Assembly: GCA_002717365.1 (NCBI GenBank)
Contig: PBDJ01000041.1
Span: 28,216-92,215 of the forward strand
Origin: Acidimicrobiaceae bacterium
GTDB lineage: Bacteria; Actinomycetota; Acidimicrobiia; Acidimicrobiales; MedAcidi-G1
Reading direction: 5' to 3'
Length of the DNA stretch: 64,000 nt
Shown here: positions 17,333 through 25,336 of the stretch, one piece after another
Position numbering within the stretch: position 1 is the first letter of the stretch
Layout of the letters: each line of letters opens with the position of its first letter
The notes under the pieces: model-generated
Database searches by the model: none
What the model was told of the DNA's origin: nothing
What the model saw: the letters and a program-made list of their open reading frames with translations, nothing else
Made by a program: the position numbers and the translations under genes

Positions 17333-18583
17333 ATGGGGATGTTCCGCACGCTCCGAGCCGTGGTGCGGCTCCGGCGTCCGGAGCGGGACCGGACCGCCCG
17401 ACGCCTACGGGCAGCGGCCAACGTCGACGACCTACGGAACCTGGCCCGACGACGCCTACCGGCCGGAGTTTTCGACTACATCGATGGTGCCGCTGAAGAC
17501 GAGTTGGCTCTGGCCCGAAACACGGAGGCCTTTCGAGCCGTGACGTTCCGGCCACGGGTCCTCCAGGGTCTGGGTTCCCTGGATCCATCGACCACCCTGC
17601 TGGGTCGGCCGTTGGCCTTCCCCCTGGTGCTGGCTCCCACTGGGTTCACCCGGATCGCCGATCCGGCCGGTGAGTTGGCTGTGGTCCGGGCGGCCGGCCG
17701 AGCCGGGATTCCGTTCACCCTCTCCACCATGGGTACCCGGTCGATCGAGGAGTGTGCGGCGGTGGCTGGGCCAGGAGCCCGTCTGTGGTTCCAGGTGTAC
17801 GCCTGGCGCGACCGAGACCTCATCAGACGCTTGGTGGACCGGGCAGCCGCTGCGGGATTTGAGGCGCTCTGCCTGACCGTTGACACCGCGGTGCTGGGCC
17901 GTCGTGAGCGGGATATCCGCCGGGGACTGACCCTGCCGCCAGAGATCGGACCTGGGACCTTCTTGGACGGAATCCGACGACCCGGTTGGACCTGGCGGTT
18001 TCTGCGGTCGGAGCCGATCCGGTTCGCCAATGTGGAGGGCCTGACCGACGGGAAGGGAGGTCCGGGCGATGGTCGTAGGGCGGTGGATCTGGCGGGCTAC
18101 ATGAACGCCCAGTTCGACCACGGCCTGTCGTGGGACGACGTTGGGTGGCTTCGGTCGATTTGGAATGGTCCAGTCCTGGTCAAGGGGATCCAGTCCGTCG
18201 CGGACGCTCGGCTGGCAGTTGAACACGGCGTAGAGGGGGTGGTGCTCTCCAACCACGGAGGCCGCCAGCTTGACTCGGCGCCAGCTCCCTTCGACCTGGT
18301 CCCCGAGGTGGTGACGGCTGTCGGTGGGCGTATCGAGGTGGTGTGCGACGGGGGAGTGCGCCGAGGCTCCGACATCGTGAAGGCGGTAGCAGCCGGCGCC
18401 ACGGCCACTATGGGAGGACGCCTGTTCCTTTATGCCCTAGCGGCGGCTGGCGAGGCTGGCGTGGACCACGTGCTGAAGCTGCTGCGGTTGGGGACTGAAC
18501 GCACTATGGCCTTGGTGGGAGCGGCGTCGGTAGGCGACTTGGGGCCAGCACTGCTGGACACGAAAGGGTCGTCCGACCGGTGA
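17333..18583 (+). CDS. FMN-dependent alpha-hydroxy-acid oxidase/dehydrogenase
   Basis: TIM-barrel flavoenzyme of the lactate/glycolate oxidase family (LldD-like), 416 aa, oxidising 2-hydroxyacids to 2-ketoacids. Motifs: RRLPAGVFDYIDGAAEDE, FPLVLAPTGFTRIADPAGE, the active-site block SNHGGRQLDSAPAP with the catalytic histidine, and the FMN phosphate region DGGVRRGSDIVKAVAAGA. The next gene, a PhyH-type dioxygenase, overlaps it by 4 nt. The two could act one after the other on a 2-hydroxyacyl compound (inference). The substrate is unknown. Confidence 0.9.
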   Translation: MGMFRTLRAVVRLRRPERDRTARRLRAAANVDDLRNLARRRLPAGVFDYIDGAAEDELALARNTEAFRAVTFRPRVLQGLGSLDPSTTLLGRPLAFPLVLAPTGFTRIADPAGELAVVRAAGRAGIPFTLSTMGTRSIEECAAVAGPGARLWFQVYAWRDRDLIRRLVDRAAAAGFEALCLTVDTAVLGRRERDIRRGLTLPPEIGPGTFLDGIRRPGWTWRFLRSEPIRFANVEGLTDGKGGPGDGRRAVDLAGYMNAQFDHGLSWDDVGWLRSIWNGPVLVKGIQSVADARLAVEHGVEGVVLSNHGGRQLDSAPAPFDLVPEVVTAVGGRIEVVCDGGVRRGSDIVKAVAAGATATMGGRLFLYALAAAGEAGVDHVLKLLRLGTERTMALVGAASVGDLGPALLDTKGSSDR

Positions 18584-19395
18584 TCTTCGAGGGCGATTAC
18601 CGGAGAGACGGCGCGGTCTGCGTTCGCCAGGCCTTCAGTGACGAACACCTCCGGTGGGCCATGGAGGCCATCGAGGCCAACTTGGCCGACCTCTCGCCGC
18701 TGGCCAAGCGGGCTAGTTCCCAGGACGATGGGGCTTTCGTCGAGGATTTTTGCAACTGGGGCCGGATCCCAGAGATGGAGCAGTTCATCCGCGAGTCGCC
18801 TGCTGCGCGGATCGCTGCCACCCTGACCGAATCAAACACCGTTCGTCTCTACCACGACCACGTTCTGGTGAAGGAGCCTGGAACTCGACAGCACACCCGT
18901 TGGCATCAGGATCTTCCCTACTACAACGTGGACGGCTATCAGAATGTCAGCATGTGGTTTCCCGTCGACCCGGTGGACCGGTCGGCCGCCATTCGCTTTA
19001 TTGCTGGCACCCACCGTGGGCCCTGGTACATGCCTCGCACCTTTCTTGACGATCGGGCTGCTTGGTTTCCGGAGGGCAGCCTCGCTGAAATTCCCGACTT
19101 TGATGCCGATCCCGAGCGGTGGCCGGTCATTGGATGGGCGCTTGAACCGGGCGACGCCGTCTTTTTCAACATGTTGACCGTGCATGGTTCGGGCGGGGTG
19201 TGCGGAACCACCCGGAGGCGTGTCCTGTCGATTCGCTTCCTAGGAGACGACATGGTCCACGCTCCTCGCTCGTGGCCGACGTCGCCTCCCTTCCCGGGAC
19301 TCGTCGAAGAACTAGATGACGGCTGTCCCCTCGACCATCCCCTCTTTCCGGTCCTGTGGACTCGGAGTGGGGCCGAGGCCAAATCACGAAACTAA
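18580..19395 (+). CDS. Phytanoyl-CoA dioxygenase (PhyH) family protein
   Basis: Fe(II)/2-oxoglutarate-dependent dioxygenase, 271 aa, from a GTG that overlaps the previous stop. The iron ligands HxD are visible in RWHQDLPYYN and the distal histidine in LTVHGSGG; the 2-oxoglutarate arginine is probably in TTRRRVLSIRF. The family hydroxylates carbon next to a carboxyl or CoA thioester, or amino acids and osmolytes. Tight coupling to a 2-hydroxyacid oxidase suggests hydroxylation at carbon 2, then oxidation. Confidence 0.87.
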   Translation: MIFEGDYRRDGAVCVRQAFSDEHLRWAMEAIEANLADLSPLAKRASSQDDGAFVEDFCNWGRIPEMEQFIRESPAARIAATLTESNTVRLYHDHVLVKEPGTRQHTRWHQDLPYYNVDGYQNVSMWFPVDPVDRSAAIRFIAGTHRGPWYMPRTFLDDRAAWFPEGSLAEIPDFDADPERWPVIGWALEPGDAVFFNMLTVHGSGGVCGTTRRRVLSIRFLGDDMVHAPRSWPTSPPFPGLVEELDDGCPLDHPLFPVLWTRSGAEAKSRN

Positions 19396-19415
19396 GACCG
19401 ACTCAGCCTTTCGGA

Positions 19416-19446
19416 TATCCCGCCTTTCGTATGCGGTTACGGGATA
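19416..19446. terminator. Possible bidirectional terminator between convergent genes
   Basis: Perfect inverted repeat TATCCCG ... CGGGATA (7-bp arms, 17-nt loop with an inner CCGC/GCGG pair), placed between the converging phyH-like and tetR genes. There is no uridine run, so it could instead only stabilise the transcript ends. Confidence 0.4.
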
Positions 19447-19529
19447 GGGCTAGCGACGGAACCTAGGCCCACATCGGCGTTCTCGCGTTCCGAGCTGGAC
19501 GGAAGGAGCTCCCGGTGGTTCTAGTCGGC

Positions 19530-20165
19530 TCAGGCCACGAGGGTGCTCGGGGTGGTCAGCACCCCGACCAGGACATCGGTCAGGTCCCGTTCGTAGGACG
19601 AGTCGTCGAGAAGCGGGACGACTCCCGAGTCGAGGGTGACGGCCCGGGCGGCCAGAGACGAGGTCATAAGCCGGATCATGGCCACCAGGCGGGCGCTACG
19701 GATCGTCGGGTCAGGCCCGTTAGCCCGGGCCTCCAGTTCGACCAGTGCCTCGGTGAGGTGGGTCTGATCAACTCCCCCAGGGACGTTCTGCCAGACCGGG
19801 AACCGATCCGATAACTGGGCCACGATGCGGACGTATCGGCGGCCTCGCGGGTAGGCCAGGACGGCGGTCATCGGTCGCACCAGGGCCGAGACCAGAGGAC
19901 GGACGTCGACTGGTGCCGTCGGCTCCAGCTGGAGGGCGGCCAGTAGTTCGCCCCGGTGGGCGTCGATGGGGTTGCCGTGCTCAGCCAGGATGGCGTCCAG
20001 CACACCCTCCCGGGAACCGAAATGGTAAGTGAGTGCCGAGGCGTTGCGCTGACCGGCGGTCCGGACGATGTTGCCCATGGCCGACTGCCAGATGCCGACC
20101 TCGGCGAACTGTCGTTCGGCCTCGGCCAGCAGCCGGGCCCGAGTCTCGCTTCCGTCTCGGGCCAC
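19530..20165 (-). CDS. TetR-family transcriptional regulator
   Basis: 211 aa. The N-terminal HTH is clear: TRARLLAEAERQFAEVGIWQ, then the recognition region ending in ALTYHFGSREGVLDAIL, the TetR hallmark. The C-terminal ligand domain is unassigned. It lies 25 nt downstream of the LLM gene on the same strand, so both are probably one operon. A 23-bp imperfect palindrome before the LLM gene (21444-21466) is a candidate operator, which would make the system autoregulated. Confidence 0.9.
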   Translation of the reverse strand: MARDGSETRARLLAEAERQFAEVGIWQSAMGNIVRTAGQRNASALTYHFGSREGVLDAILAEHGNPIDAHRGELLAALQLEPTAPVDVRPLVSALVRPMTAVLAYPRGRRYVRIVAQLSDRFPVWQNVPGGVDQTHLTEALVELEARANGPDPTIRSARLVAMIRLMTSSLAARAVTLDSGVVPLLDDSSYERDLTDVLVGVLTTPSTLVA

Positions 20166-20190
20166 GGGACCTCCGGAGTCGTTCCCGGGC

Positions 20191-21402
20191 CTAGCCCAGG
20201 GGGAGCAAGGCGGTAGTTGGGATGATCGACACGTCGAGGTCTTCTGGGATCGCGTACTGGAAGTCCGGGTACCGTCGGCGGGCCTCAGCTCGGTATCGAT
20301 CGGTGGAGTGGGTGCGGTCGCCGTCGTACTCCGGGATGACCTGATCGCCGAACAGCTCGATCATCTCCAAGGTCTGGTCATGAGATAGACCCTCGGTGGG
20401 AAGCCCGAACACCACCTGATCACAGCCCACTTCCTGATAGCGGTTCAGTTGCTCACAGACCTCCTCAGGATTGCCGCACAGCATGTAGCCGCCGTCGATG
20501 GCTAGGTCCAGCAGCTCGTCGGTCCAACCTGGATCGATCGGTGGGTCGGGCCAGGTAATGGCGTCCGGTGACTTAGGCATGGTGTCGTGGTACATGTTGA
20601 CCATGGTCACCAGATAGCCCCGCCCCTTGGCCTTGGCCACGGCGCGTGCCTCCTCACGGTCCTCCAGACAAATGCAGGCGTTGGTCATCATCACGTTGTC
20701 ATTCCTGAACTGGCCGATCTGCTCGACTGGGTCCTGGATGGCCTCTTTGTAGGCCTCCACCCTGCCCCTGAGGTTGTGGATGGGTTCGAAGTTGAAGGCA
20801 ATGGCACCGATGCCCAGAGAGCCGGCCTTGGCGAAGGTGGGCGGGTTGCCGCAGGCCACCCAGAGCGGTGGGTGGCCCTTGCCGTAGGGCTTGGGGAGGA
20901 TGTTGTGGGGGGTCGGCACGGTGAAGAACTCCCCGTCGAAGTCGTAGTCCTTCTGCTCCCACATGCGCGGGATCTCGCGGATGACCTCGTCCCACTGGGC
21001 TTTGGTCTCGCTGGGGTCCATGACGTTGAAGGTGCGCAATTCATGGCTGCCCGCACCTCGACCCGTGCCGAACTCGAACCGGTTGTTCGTGACGTGGTCG
21101 AGCATGGCCGCCCGTTCGGCGATGCGGACCGGGTGTTCCTTGTTGGTCGGCAGACTGGTGATGGCCGAGCCGATGTGGATGTAGTCGGTCTGGGCGGCAA
21201 CCCAGCCCATGACTGGGGCGGGGGCCGACATGTGGCTGTACTCGGTCAGGCCGTGGTGCTCGCCGAACCAGATGTACTTCCAGTTGTGCTTGTCGGCCAA
21301 GATGGCGTACTCAGCCTCTCGCAAGAGTTCGGTATGTTCGCTCTCGGAGTCGTGGGCGGCCGGCCCGGGGGTGTAGCCGTTACTGAAGATGCCGAACTCC
21401 AT
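20191..21402 (-). CDS. LLM-class flavin-dependent oxidoreductase (luciferase-like)
   Basis: 403-aa bacterial-luciferase-fold enzyme: MEFGIFSNGYTPGPAA at the N-terminus, WFGEHHGLTEYSHMSAP, ITSLPTNKEHPVRIAE, and FEFGTGRGAGSHE, which forms the flavin site. Subfamily members use FMNH2 or F420; the cofC gene at 48684 shows F420 biosynthesis is likely available. An SD-like CCAGGAG precedes the ATG. First gene of an operon with tetR; divergent from the acyl-CoA ligase. Confidence 0.9.
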   Translation of the reverse strand: MEFGIFSNGYTPGPAAHDSESEHTELLREAEYAILADKHNWKYIWFGEHHGLTEYSHMSAPAPVMGWVAAQTDYIHIGSAITSLPTNKEHPVRIAERAAMLDHVTNNRFEFGTGRGAGSHELRTFNVMDPSETKAQWDEVIREIPRMWEQKDYDFDGEFFTVPTPHNILPKPYGKGHPPLWVACGNPPTFAKAGSLGIGAIAFNFEPIHNLRGRVEAYKEAIQDPVEQIGQFRNDNVMMTNACICLEDREEARAVAKAKGRGYLVTMVNMYHDTMPKSPDAITWPDPPIDPGWTDELLDLAIDGGYMLCGNPEEVCEQLNRYQEVGCDQVVFGLPTEGLSHDQTLEMIELFGDQVIPEYDGDRTHSTDRYRAEARRRYPDFQYAIPEDLDVSIIPTTALLPLG

Positions 21403-21443
21403 CGGGTGCTCCTGGGGTTGGGTCGAAACCGGTGGTCCGGTCG

Positions 21444-21466
21444 ATAGTAATGCTATCCATTAGTAT
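21444..21466. promoter_or_regulatory. Palindromic operator candidate between LLM/tetR and acyl-CoA ligase
   Basis: Arms ATAGTAATG and CATTAGTAT (one mismatch) flank a 5-nt centre CTATC. This is the most A/T-rich stretch nearby and overlaps possible -10 hexamers for the leftward LLM-tetR transcript (TACTAT or TAGCAT on the minus strand). Size and symmetry suit a TetR dimer. Confidence 0.55.
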
Positions 21467-21505
21467 GGTTGAGTCGTTGTTCTGGGTCAAGACCGACGGG
21501 CCCAG

Positions 21506-21511
21506 TACGGT
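21506..21511 (+). promoter_or_regulatory. Putative leaderless -10 element of the acyl-CoA ligase gene
   Basis: TACGGT ends 6 nt before the GTG at 21518. A -35 would fall around 21485, close to the palindrome at 21444-21466. Confidence 0.45.
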
Positions 21512-21517
21512 CGCCGG

Positions 21518-23044
21518 GTGGACCAGCCCCGGCCGTGGACCGAGCACACTGATGGCGCTCCGTTCGACCTCCCTGAGCCGGGCACGCTGGTCGGCGCCTG
21601 GGCGGCGACCCTCTCCGGTGATCCCGACCGGCCTCTGCTCCACGGTCCATGGGGAGGTGTCGGGACACGGTGGGTCGGTCGGGGGGAGTTCCTGGATCAC
21701 ACAGCCCTGCTCGCTGGCCGTCTGGTGGCCGCTGGCCTAGAAGCTGGGGACCGTGTGCTGGTCTCCGGACCGTCGTCGGTAGATCTAGCTGCTGCCCACG
21801 TGGCTTGCTTGCGGGCTGGCCTGGTGGTCGTGCCCGTCAACGGCGGCTACCGGGAGGCGGAGCTTGCTCACCTGGTTAGGGACTGCGCGCCGCGGGCCGC
21901 CCTCGTTGACGACGACGGCTGGGTCGACCTACTAGCCGGCTTGGCCCCTGACCTCCTGGTGGCCGACACCAAGGTGGATCTACCCGACGGCAGCCCCGGC
22001 GATCGCCTGGACCGCGTGGCTCCAGAGGATCCGGCCCTCCTCGGGTATACCTCAGGAACCACCGGGCGACCCAAAGGCGCTGTGCTCACCCAGGCAAACC
22101 TGCTAGCCGGGGCCTGGTCAGTGGTCGTGGCCTGGCGGTGGACTAGCGCCGACCGTCTGCTCCTCTGCCTGCCTCTGTTCCACATGCACGGCCTGGGGGT
22201 GGGCCTCCACGGCACCCTGCTGGCTGGAGGCTCGGCCGTCTTGCAGGCTGGTTTCGCTCCCGATGCCGTATTCGACGGCCTGGCCGATCACCGCTGCAGC
22301 ATGTTCTTCGGCGTTCCGACCATGTATCACCGCCTGGCCGACCATCCTCGGGTGACTGATCTCGGAGCGCTTCGGTTGTGCGTAGCCGGCTCGGCACCCC
22401 TGGCCGCCGACCTGCACCACCGTCTGGTCGTTAAGGGCGGGGTGGCCGTGTTGGAGAGATACGGCATGACCGAGACGGTGATGCTGGTGTCCAATCCATT
22501 CGATGGTGAGCGTCGTCCGGGTGCCGTGGGGTTCCCCCTGCCAGGCGTGGAGGTGCATCTGGCCGAGGGAACTGGCGAGGTGCTGGTCCGGGGACCGAAC
22601 GTGTTCACCGGCTACTGGGAGCGGCCCGAAGCCACGGCCGAAGCCTTCGCAGAGGATGGAGACGGATCATGGTTCCGGACCGGGGACCTCGCCGCGGTGG
22701 ACAGCGACGGCTACCTGTCTCTTGTGGGCCGGATGAAGGAGCTAATCATCAGCGGTGGCCTAAACGTTTACCCCCGGGAGGTCGACGACGTTCTGGCCGG
22801 CCACCCGGCGGTGGCCGAGGTGGCGGTGGCCGGGGTGCCGTCCTCCGAGTGGGGCGAGGAGGTAGTGGCTTGGGTGGTACCGGTTGACGGACGGGAGTGC
22901 CCGACGGCGGCCGATCTCCGCTCCTACGCCGGAGACCATCTGGCCTCCTACAAGTTGCCCCGCCAGGTGGTGGCCATGGATTCCCTACCCCGCAATGCCC
23001 TTGGCAAGGTGGTCCGGCACGAGCTACGGCTCCCGGGATCCTGA
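21518..23044 (+). CDS. AMP-dependent acyl-CoA synthetase/ligase
   Basis: ANL-superfamily ligase, 508 aa, activating a carboxylic acid to its CoA thioester through an acyl-AMP. Motifs in order: P-loop-like LLGYTSGTTGRPKGAVLT, LERYGMTETVMLVSNP, WFRTGDLAAVDSDGYLSL, and GRMKELIISGGLNVYPREVD; the C-terminal catalytic lysine lies in LPRNALGKVVR. This pattern resembles malonyl/fatty acyl-CoA ligases; the true acid is not evident. Confidence 0.92.
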   Translation: MDQPRPWTEHTDGAPFDLPEPGTLVGAWAATLSGDPDRPLLHGPWGGVGTRWVGRGEFLDHTALLAGRLVAAGLEAGDRVLVSGPSSVDLAAAHVACLRAGLVVVPVNGGYREAELAHLVRDCAPRAALVDDDGWVDLLAGLAPDLLVADTKVDLPDGSPGDRLDRVAPEDPALLGYTSGTTGRPKGAVLTQANLLAGAWSVVVAWRWTSADRLLLCLPLFHMHGLGVGLHGTLLAGGSAVLQAGFAPDAVFDGLADHRCSMFFGVPTMYHRLADHPRVTDLGALRLCVAGSAPLAADLHHRLVVKGGVAVLERYGMTETVMLVSNPFDGERRPGAVGFPLPGVEVHLAEGTGEVLVRGPNVFTGYWERPEATAEAFAEDGDGSWFRTGDLAAVDSDGYLSLVGRMKELIISGGLNVYPREVDDVLAGHPAVAEVAVAGVPSSEWGEEVVAWVVPVDGRECPTAADLRSYAGDHLASYKLPRQVVAMDSLPRNALGKVVRHELRLPGS

Positions 23045-23096
23045 ACAGCGGCAGCCCGGCTGGGGCCGACCGCCTACCCTGTGCGAGGCTCGATTC

Positions 23097-23789
23097 ATGG
23101 CTGACCGACCGACCCGAGTGGACTTCCACTTCGACGTGATCTGTCTGTGGGCCTACCAGACTTCCTTGTGGATGCGCGACGTCCGGGACCGACAAGGTCT
23201 CGAGGTGGACTGGCGGTTTTTCAGCCTCGAGGAGATCAACCTTGTCGAAGGGAAGAAGCACCCGTGGGAGCGGGACTGGTCCTACGGGTGGTCGATGATG
23301 CGGGTCGGTGCCCTGCTCAAGCGGGAGGACCCGGCCCTGGGCGACGCCTGGTACCTGCGGGCCGGAACGGCCCTCCACGTGGAGGGCCGCAAGCCCCATC
23401 GGCCTGAAGTAGCCCAAGATCTACTGGCCGAGATGGGCCTTGCACCGGGCCTTGTTGACGAGGCACTGGCCGACGAAACCACCCATGACGACGTCCGGTC
23501 CGACCACGAGCGGGTGGTGTCCCTCGGCGGCTGGGGTGTACCGACTCTGGTTTTCCCGGGCGCCGATGAGGACGAATCCCGTAAGTTGTTCGGTCCCGTG
23601 CTCATCGACCCCCCGACCGGCGAGGCTGCTGACCGGTTATGGGACCTCGTGGTGGGCTGGCTGGAGTTCCCGCACTTCTTCGAACTGCAGCGACCCAAGA
23701 CTGAGGCCGACTTGACCGCGGTCGGCCGGGTGTTCCAGCCCTACCTTGAGGCCCGGGAGTGGGACACCGTGGCCAATCCGACCCCCTAG
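23097..23789 (+). CDS. DsbA-family thioredoxin-fold protein (mycothiol-dependent nitroreductase-like)
   Basis: 230 aa, no signal peptide, so cytoplasmic. The N-terminus VDFHFDVICLWAYQTSLWM matches the DsbA/HCCA-isomerase fold, with a single active-site Cys and the CxWA pattern seen in mycobacterial mycothiol-dependent oxidoreductases of the Rv2466c type. The cis-proline region GWGVPTLVF is present. The next gene is an MDMPI-like mycothiol enzyme, which supports thiol chemistry. ATG 23097 starts at the domain; an upstream extension to 22884 lies inside the ligase gene and is rejected. Confidence 0.82.
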   Translation: MADRPTRVDFHFDVICLWAYQTSLWMRDVRDRQGLEVDWRFFSLEEINLVEGKKHPWERDWSYGWSMMRVGALLKREDPALGDAWYLRAGTALHVEGRKPHRPEVAQDLLAEMGLAPGLVDEALADETTHDDVRSDHERVVSLGGWGVPTLVFPGADEDESRKLFGPVLIDPPTGEAADRLWDLVVGWLEFPHFFELQRPKTEADLTAVGRVFQPYLEAREWDTVANPTP

Positions 23790-23804
23790 ACGCCGGAGGC
23801 AACG

Positions 23805-24623
23805 GTGGAGATTGACCTGGACCGAGGACAGATCCTGGGAGGGCTGGAGGAGATCTGGTCTATCTGGTCGAGTTGGGCAGACGGTCTGTCTGGGGATGAT
23901 TGGGTCACGCCGAGTCGCTGCCCGGGATGGACCGTCCAGGACAACCTGGCTCACCTCATTGGTACCGAGCGCATGCTCCAGGGCCGCGAGGCGCCAGACG
24001 TCGATTACCCGACCGAGCACCTGAAGAACCCGATTGCCGAAGGCAACGAGCGGTGGGTGGAGTCGATGCGTCCATTGTCGGGGCCTGAGGTCCTAGCCGA
24101 GTTTCGGGCCGTGTCGGCCGAACGCCTCGGACAACTGCACGCCATGTCTGATGAGGAGATCCTGAAGGTTGGCTGGTCTCCAGTGGGTGAGGTGCCGTAT
24201 CTGCGCTTCATGCATGTCCGGATTTACGACTCGTGGCTGCATCTCGAGGATTGCCGGGCTCCGCTCGGCCACCCGCCTTGTGCAGGAGGACGACCGGCCG
24301 AGATGTCGGTGGCTGAGGTGACTACGGCTGCTGGCTTCGTTATTGGCAAGAAGGCCGGAGCGCCCGACGGGAGCAGGGTAGAGGTCACCCTGACTGGTCC
24401 GGTGGCCGCCACCATCCGGGTAGCCGTTGACGGCCGGGCCCGGGTGGTCGAGGAATTGGACGGTGAGCCCACGGCGACACTTGCCCTGTCGTCCAACGAC
24501 TGGCTGGCTCTGACTGGTGGCCGGGTGGATCCGGTGCCCCTCATCGAGGACGGCCGGGTGGTCCTCGGTGGCGACCTCGTCCTAGCTCGCCAGATGGCCG
24601 AGCGCCTGGCCTTCACCATCTGA
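23805..24623 (+). CDS. Maleylpyruvate isomerase family mycothiol-dependent enzyme
   Basis: 272 aa from GTG, 15 nt after the DsbA-like gene. The N-terminal DinB-like four-helix MDMPI domain shows CPGWTVQDNLAHLIGTERML and a metal histidine further on in FMHVRIYDSWLHLEDCR. The C-terminal alpha/beta domain (about 160-272) is SCP2-like. Such proteins use mycothiol for isomerisation or thiol transfer; the exact substrate is unknown. Confidence 0.85.
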   Translation: MEIDLDRGQILGGLEEIWSIWSSWADGLSGDDWVTPSRCPGWTVQDNLAHLIGTERMLQGREAPDVDYPTEHLKNPIAEGNERWVESMRPLSGPEVLAEFRAVSAERLGQLHAMSDEEILKVGWSPVGEVPYLRFMHVRIYDSWLHLEDCRAPLGHPPCAGGRPAEMSVAEVTTAAGFVIGKKAGAPDGSRVEVTLTGPVAATIRVAVDGRARVVEELDGEPTATLALSSNDWLALTGGRVDPVPLIEDGRVVLGGDLVLARQMAERLAFTI

Positions 24624-24634
24624 CTCGGCGGTCG

Positions 24635-24640
24635 TAGTAT
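24635..24640 (+). promoter_or_regulatory. Putative leaderless -10 element of msrA
   Basis: TAGTAT, close to the TATAAT consensus, ends 6 nt before the ATG at 24647, only 12 nt after the previous stop codon. It would let msrA be induced independently of the upstream operon. Confidence 0.5.
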
Positions 24641-24646
24641 CGGACC

Positions 24647-25294
24647 ATGGCCTTCGGACACCGGCTGCTGACCGTCCCTGATCCCGCCGATGCCCTCTCA
24701 GGGCGGGATCAGGCCGTAGTCGTGCCGGAGGCCCACTATGTCAACGGCCGGTCGATGGTGCCCCCGTTCCCGGACGGCGTGGACACCGTGGTCCTTGGCA
24801 TGGGCTGCTTCTGGGGCGCCGAGCGGAAGTTCTGGGAGACCCCCGGAGTGTGGACCACCGCCGTGGGCTACACCGGCGGGTACACCCCGAACGCCACCTA
24901 TCAGGAGGTGTGTTCCGGGATGACCGGCCACAACGAGGTGGTCCTAGTGGCTTATGACACCGGTGTGCTGTCGCAGGCCGATGTCCTGCGGGTTTTCTGG
25001 GAGAACCACGATCCCACCCAGGGTATGCGCCAGGGCAACGACGTGGGCACCCAGTACCGATCAGGGATCTATGTAGCCGATGATTCCCAACGAGACGTCG
25101 CCCAGTCCACCCGGGAGACCTACGCCGCCCAACTGACCGCTGCTGGCTTCGGCGAAATCACCACCGAGATCCTGGTCCGTTCCGAGTTCTTCTACGCCGA
25201 GGACTACCACCAGCAGTACCTAGCCAAAAACCCTTCGGGATACTGTGGCATGGGGGGGACCGGCGTGTCCTGTCCGGTTGGCGTCCCCACCTGA
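24647..25294 (+). CDS. msrA: Peptide-methionine (S)-S-oxide reductase MsrA
   Basis: Repairs oxidised methionine, 215 aa. The catalytic motif [13 protein letters not shown] sits near residue 50, followed by [26 protein letters not shown] and the [23 protein letters not shown] segment. The C-terminal [13 protein letters not shown] carries the resolving cysteines. The 45-residue N-terminal extension is usual in long MsrA forms. It appears to have its own leaderless promoter. Confidence 0.96.
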   Translation: MAFGHRLLTVPDPADALSGRDQAVVVPEAHYVNGRSMVPPFPDGVDTVVLGMGCFWGAERKFWETPGVWTTAVGYTGGYTPNATYQEVCSGMTGHNEVVLVAYDTGVLSQADVLRVFWENHDPTQGMRQGNDVGTQYRSGIYVADDSQRDVAQSTRETYAAQLTAAGFGEITTEILVRSEFFYAEDYHQQYLAKNPSGYCGMGGTGVSCPVGVPT

Positions 25295-25302
25295 GCCGCT
25301 CT

Positions 25303-25330
25303 GGTTCCCGGTCCCAGTACTTCGGGATCC
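25303..25330. terminator. Possible bidirectional terminator between msrA and the PEP-domain gene
   Basis: Stem GGTTCCCG / CGGGATCC (one mismatch) around a 12-nt loop in the 42-bp gap of two converging genes. No uridine run. Confidence 0.4.
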
Positions 25331-25336
25331 GACTTC

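Noticed and set aside
22884..23096. N-terminal extension of the DsbA-like protein
   Set aside because: It lies inside the acyl-CoA ligase gene in another frame; the thioredoxin fold starts at 23097.
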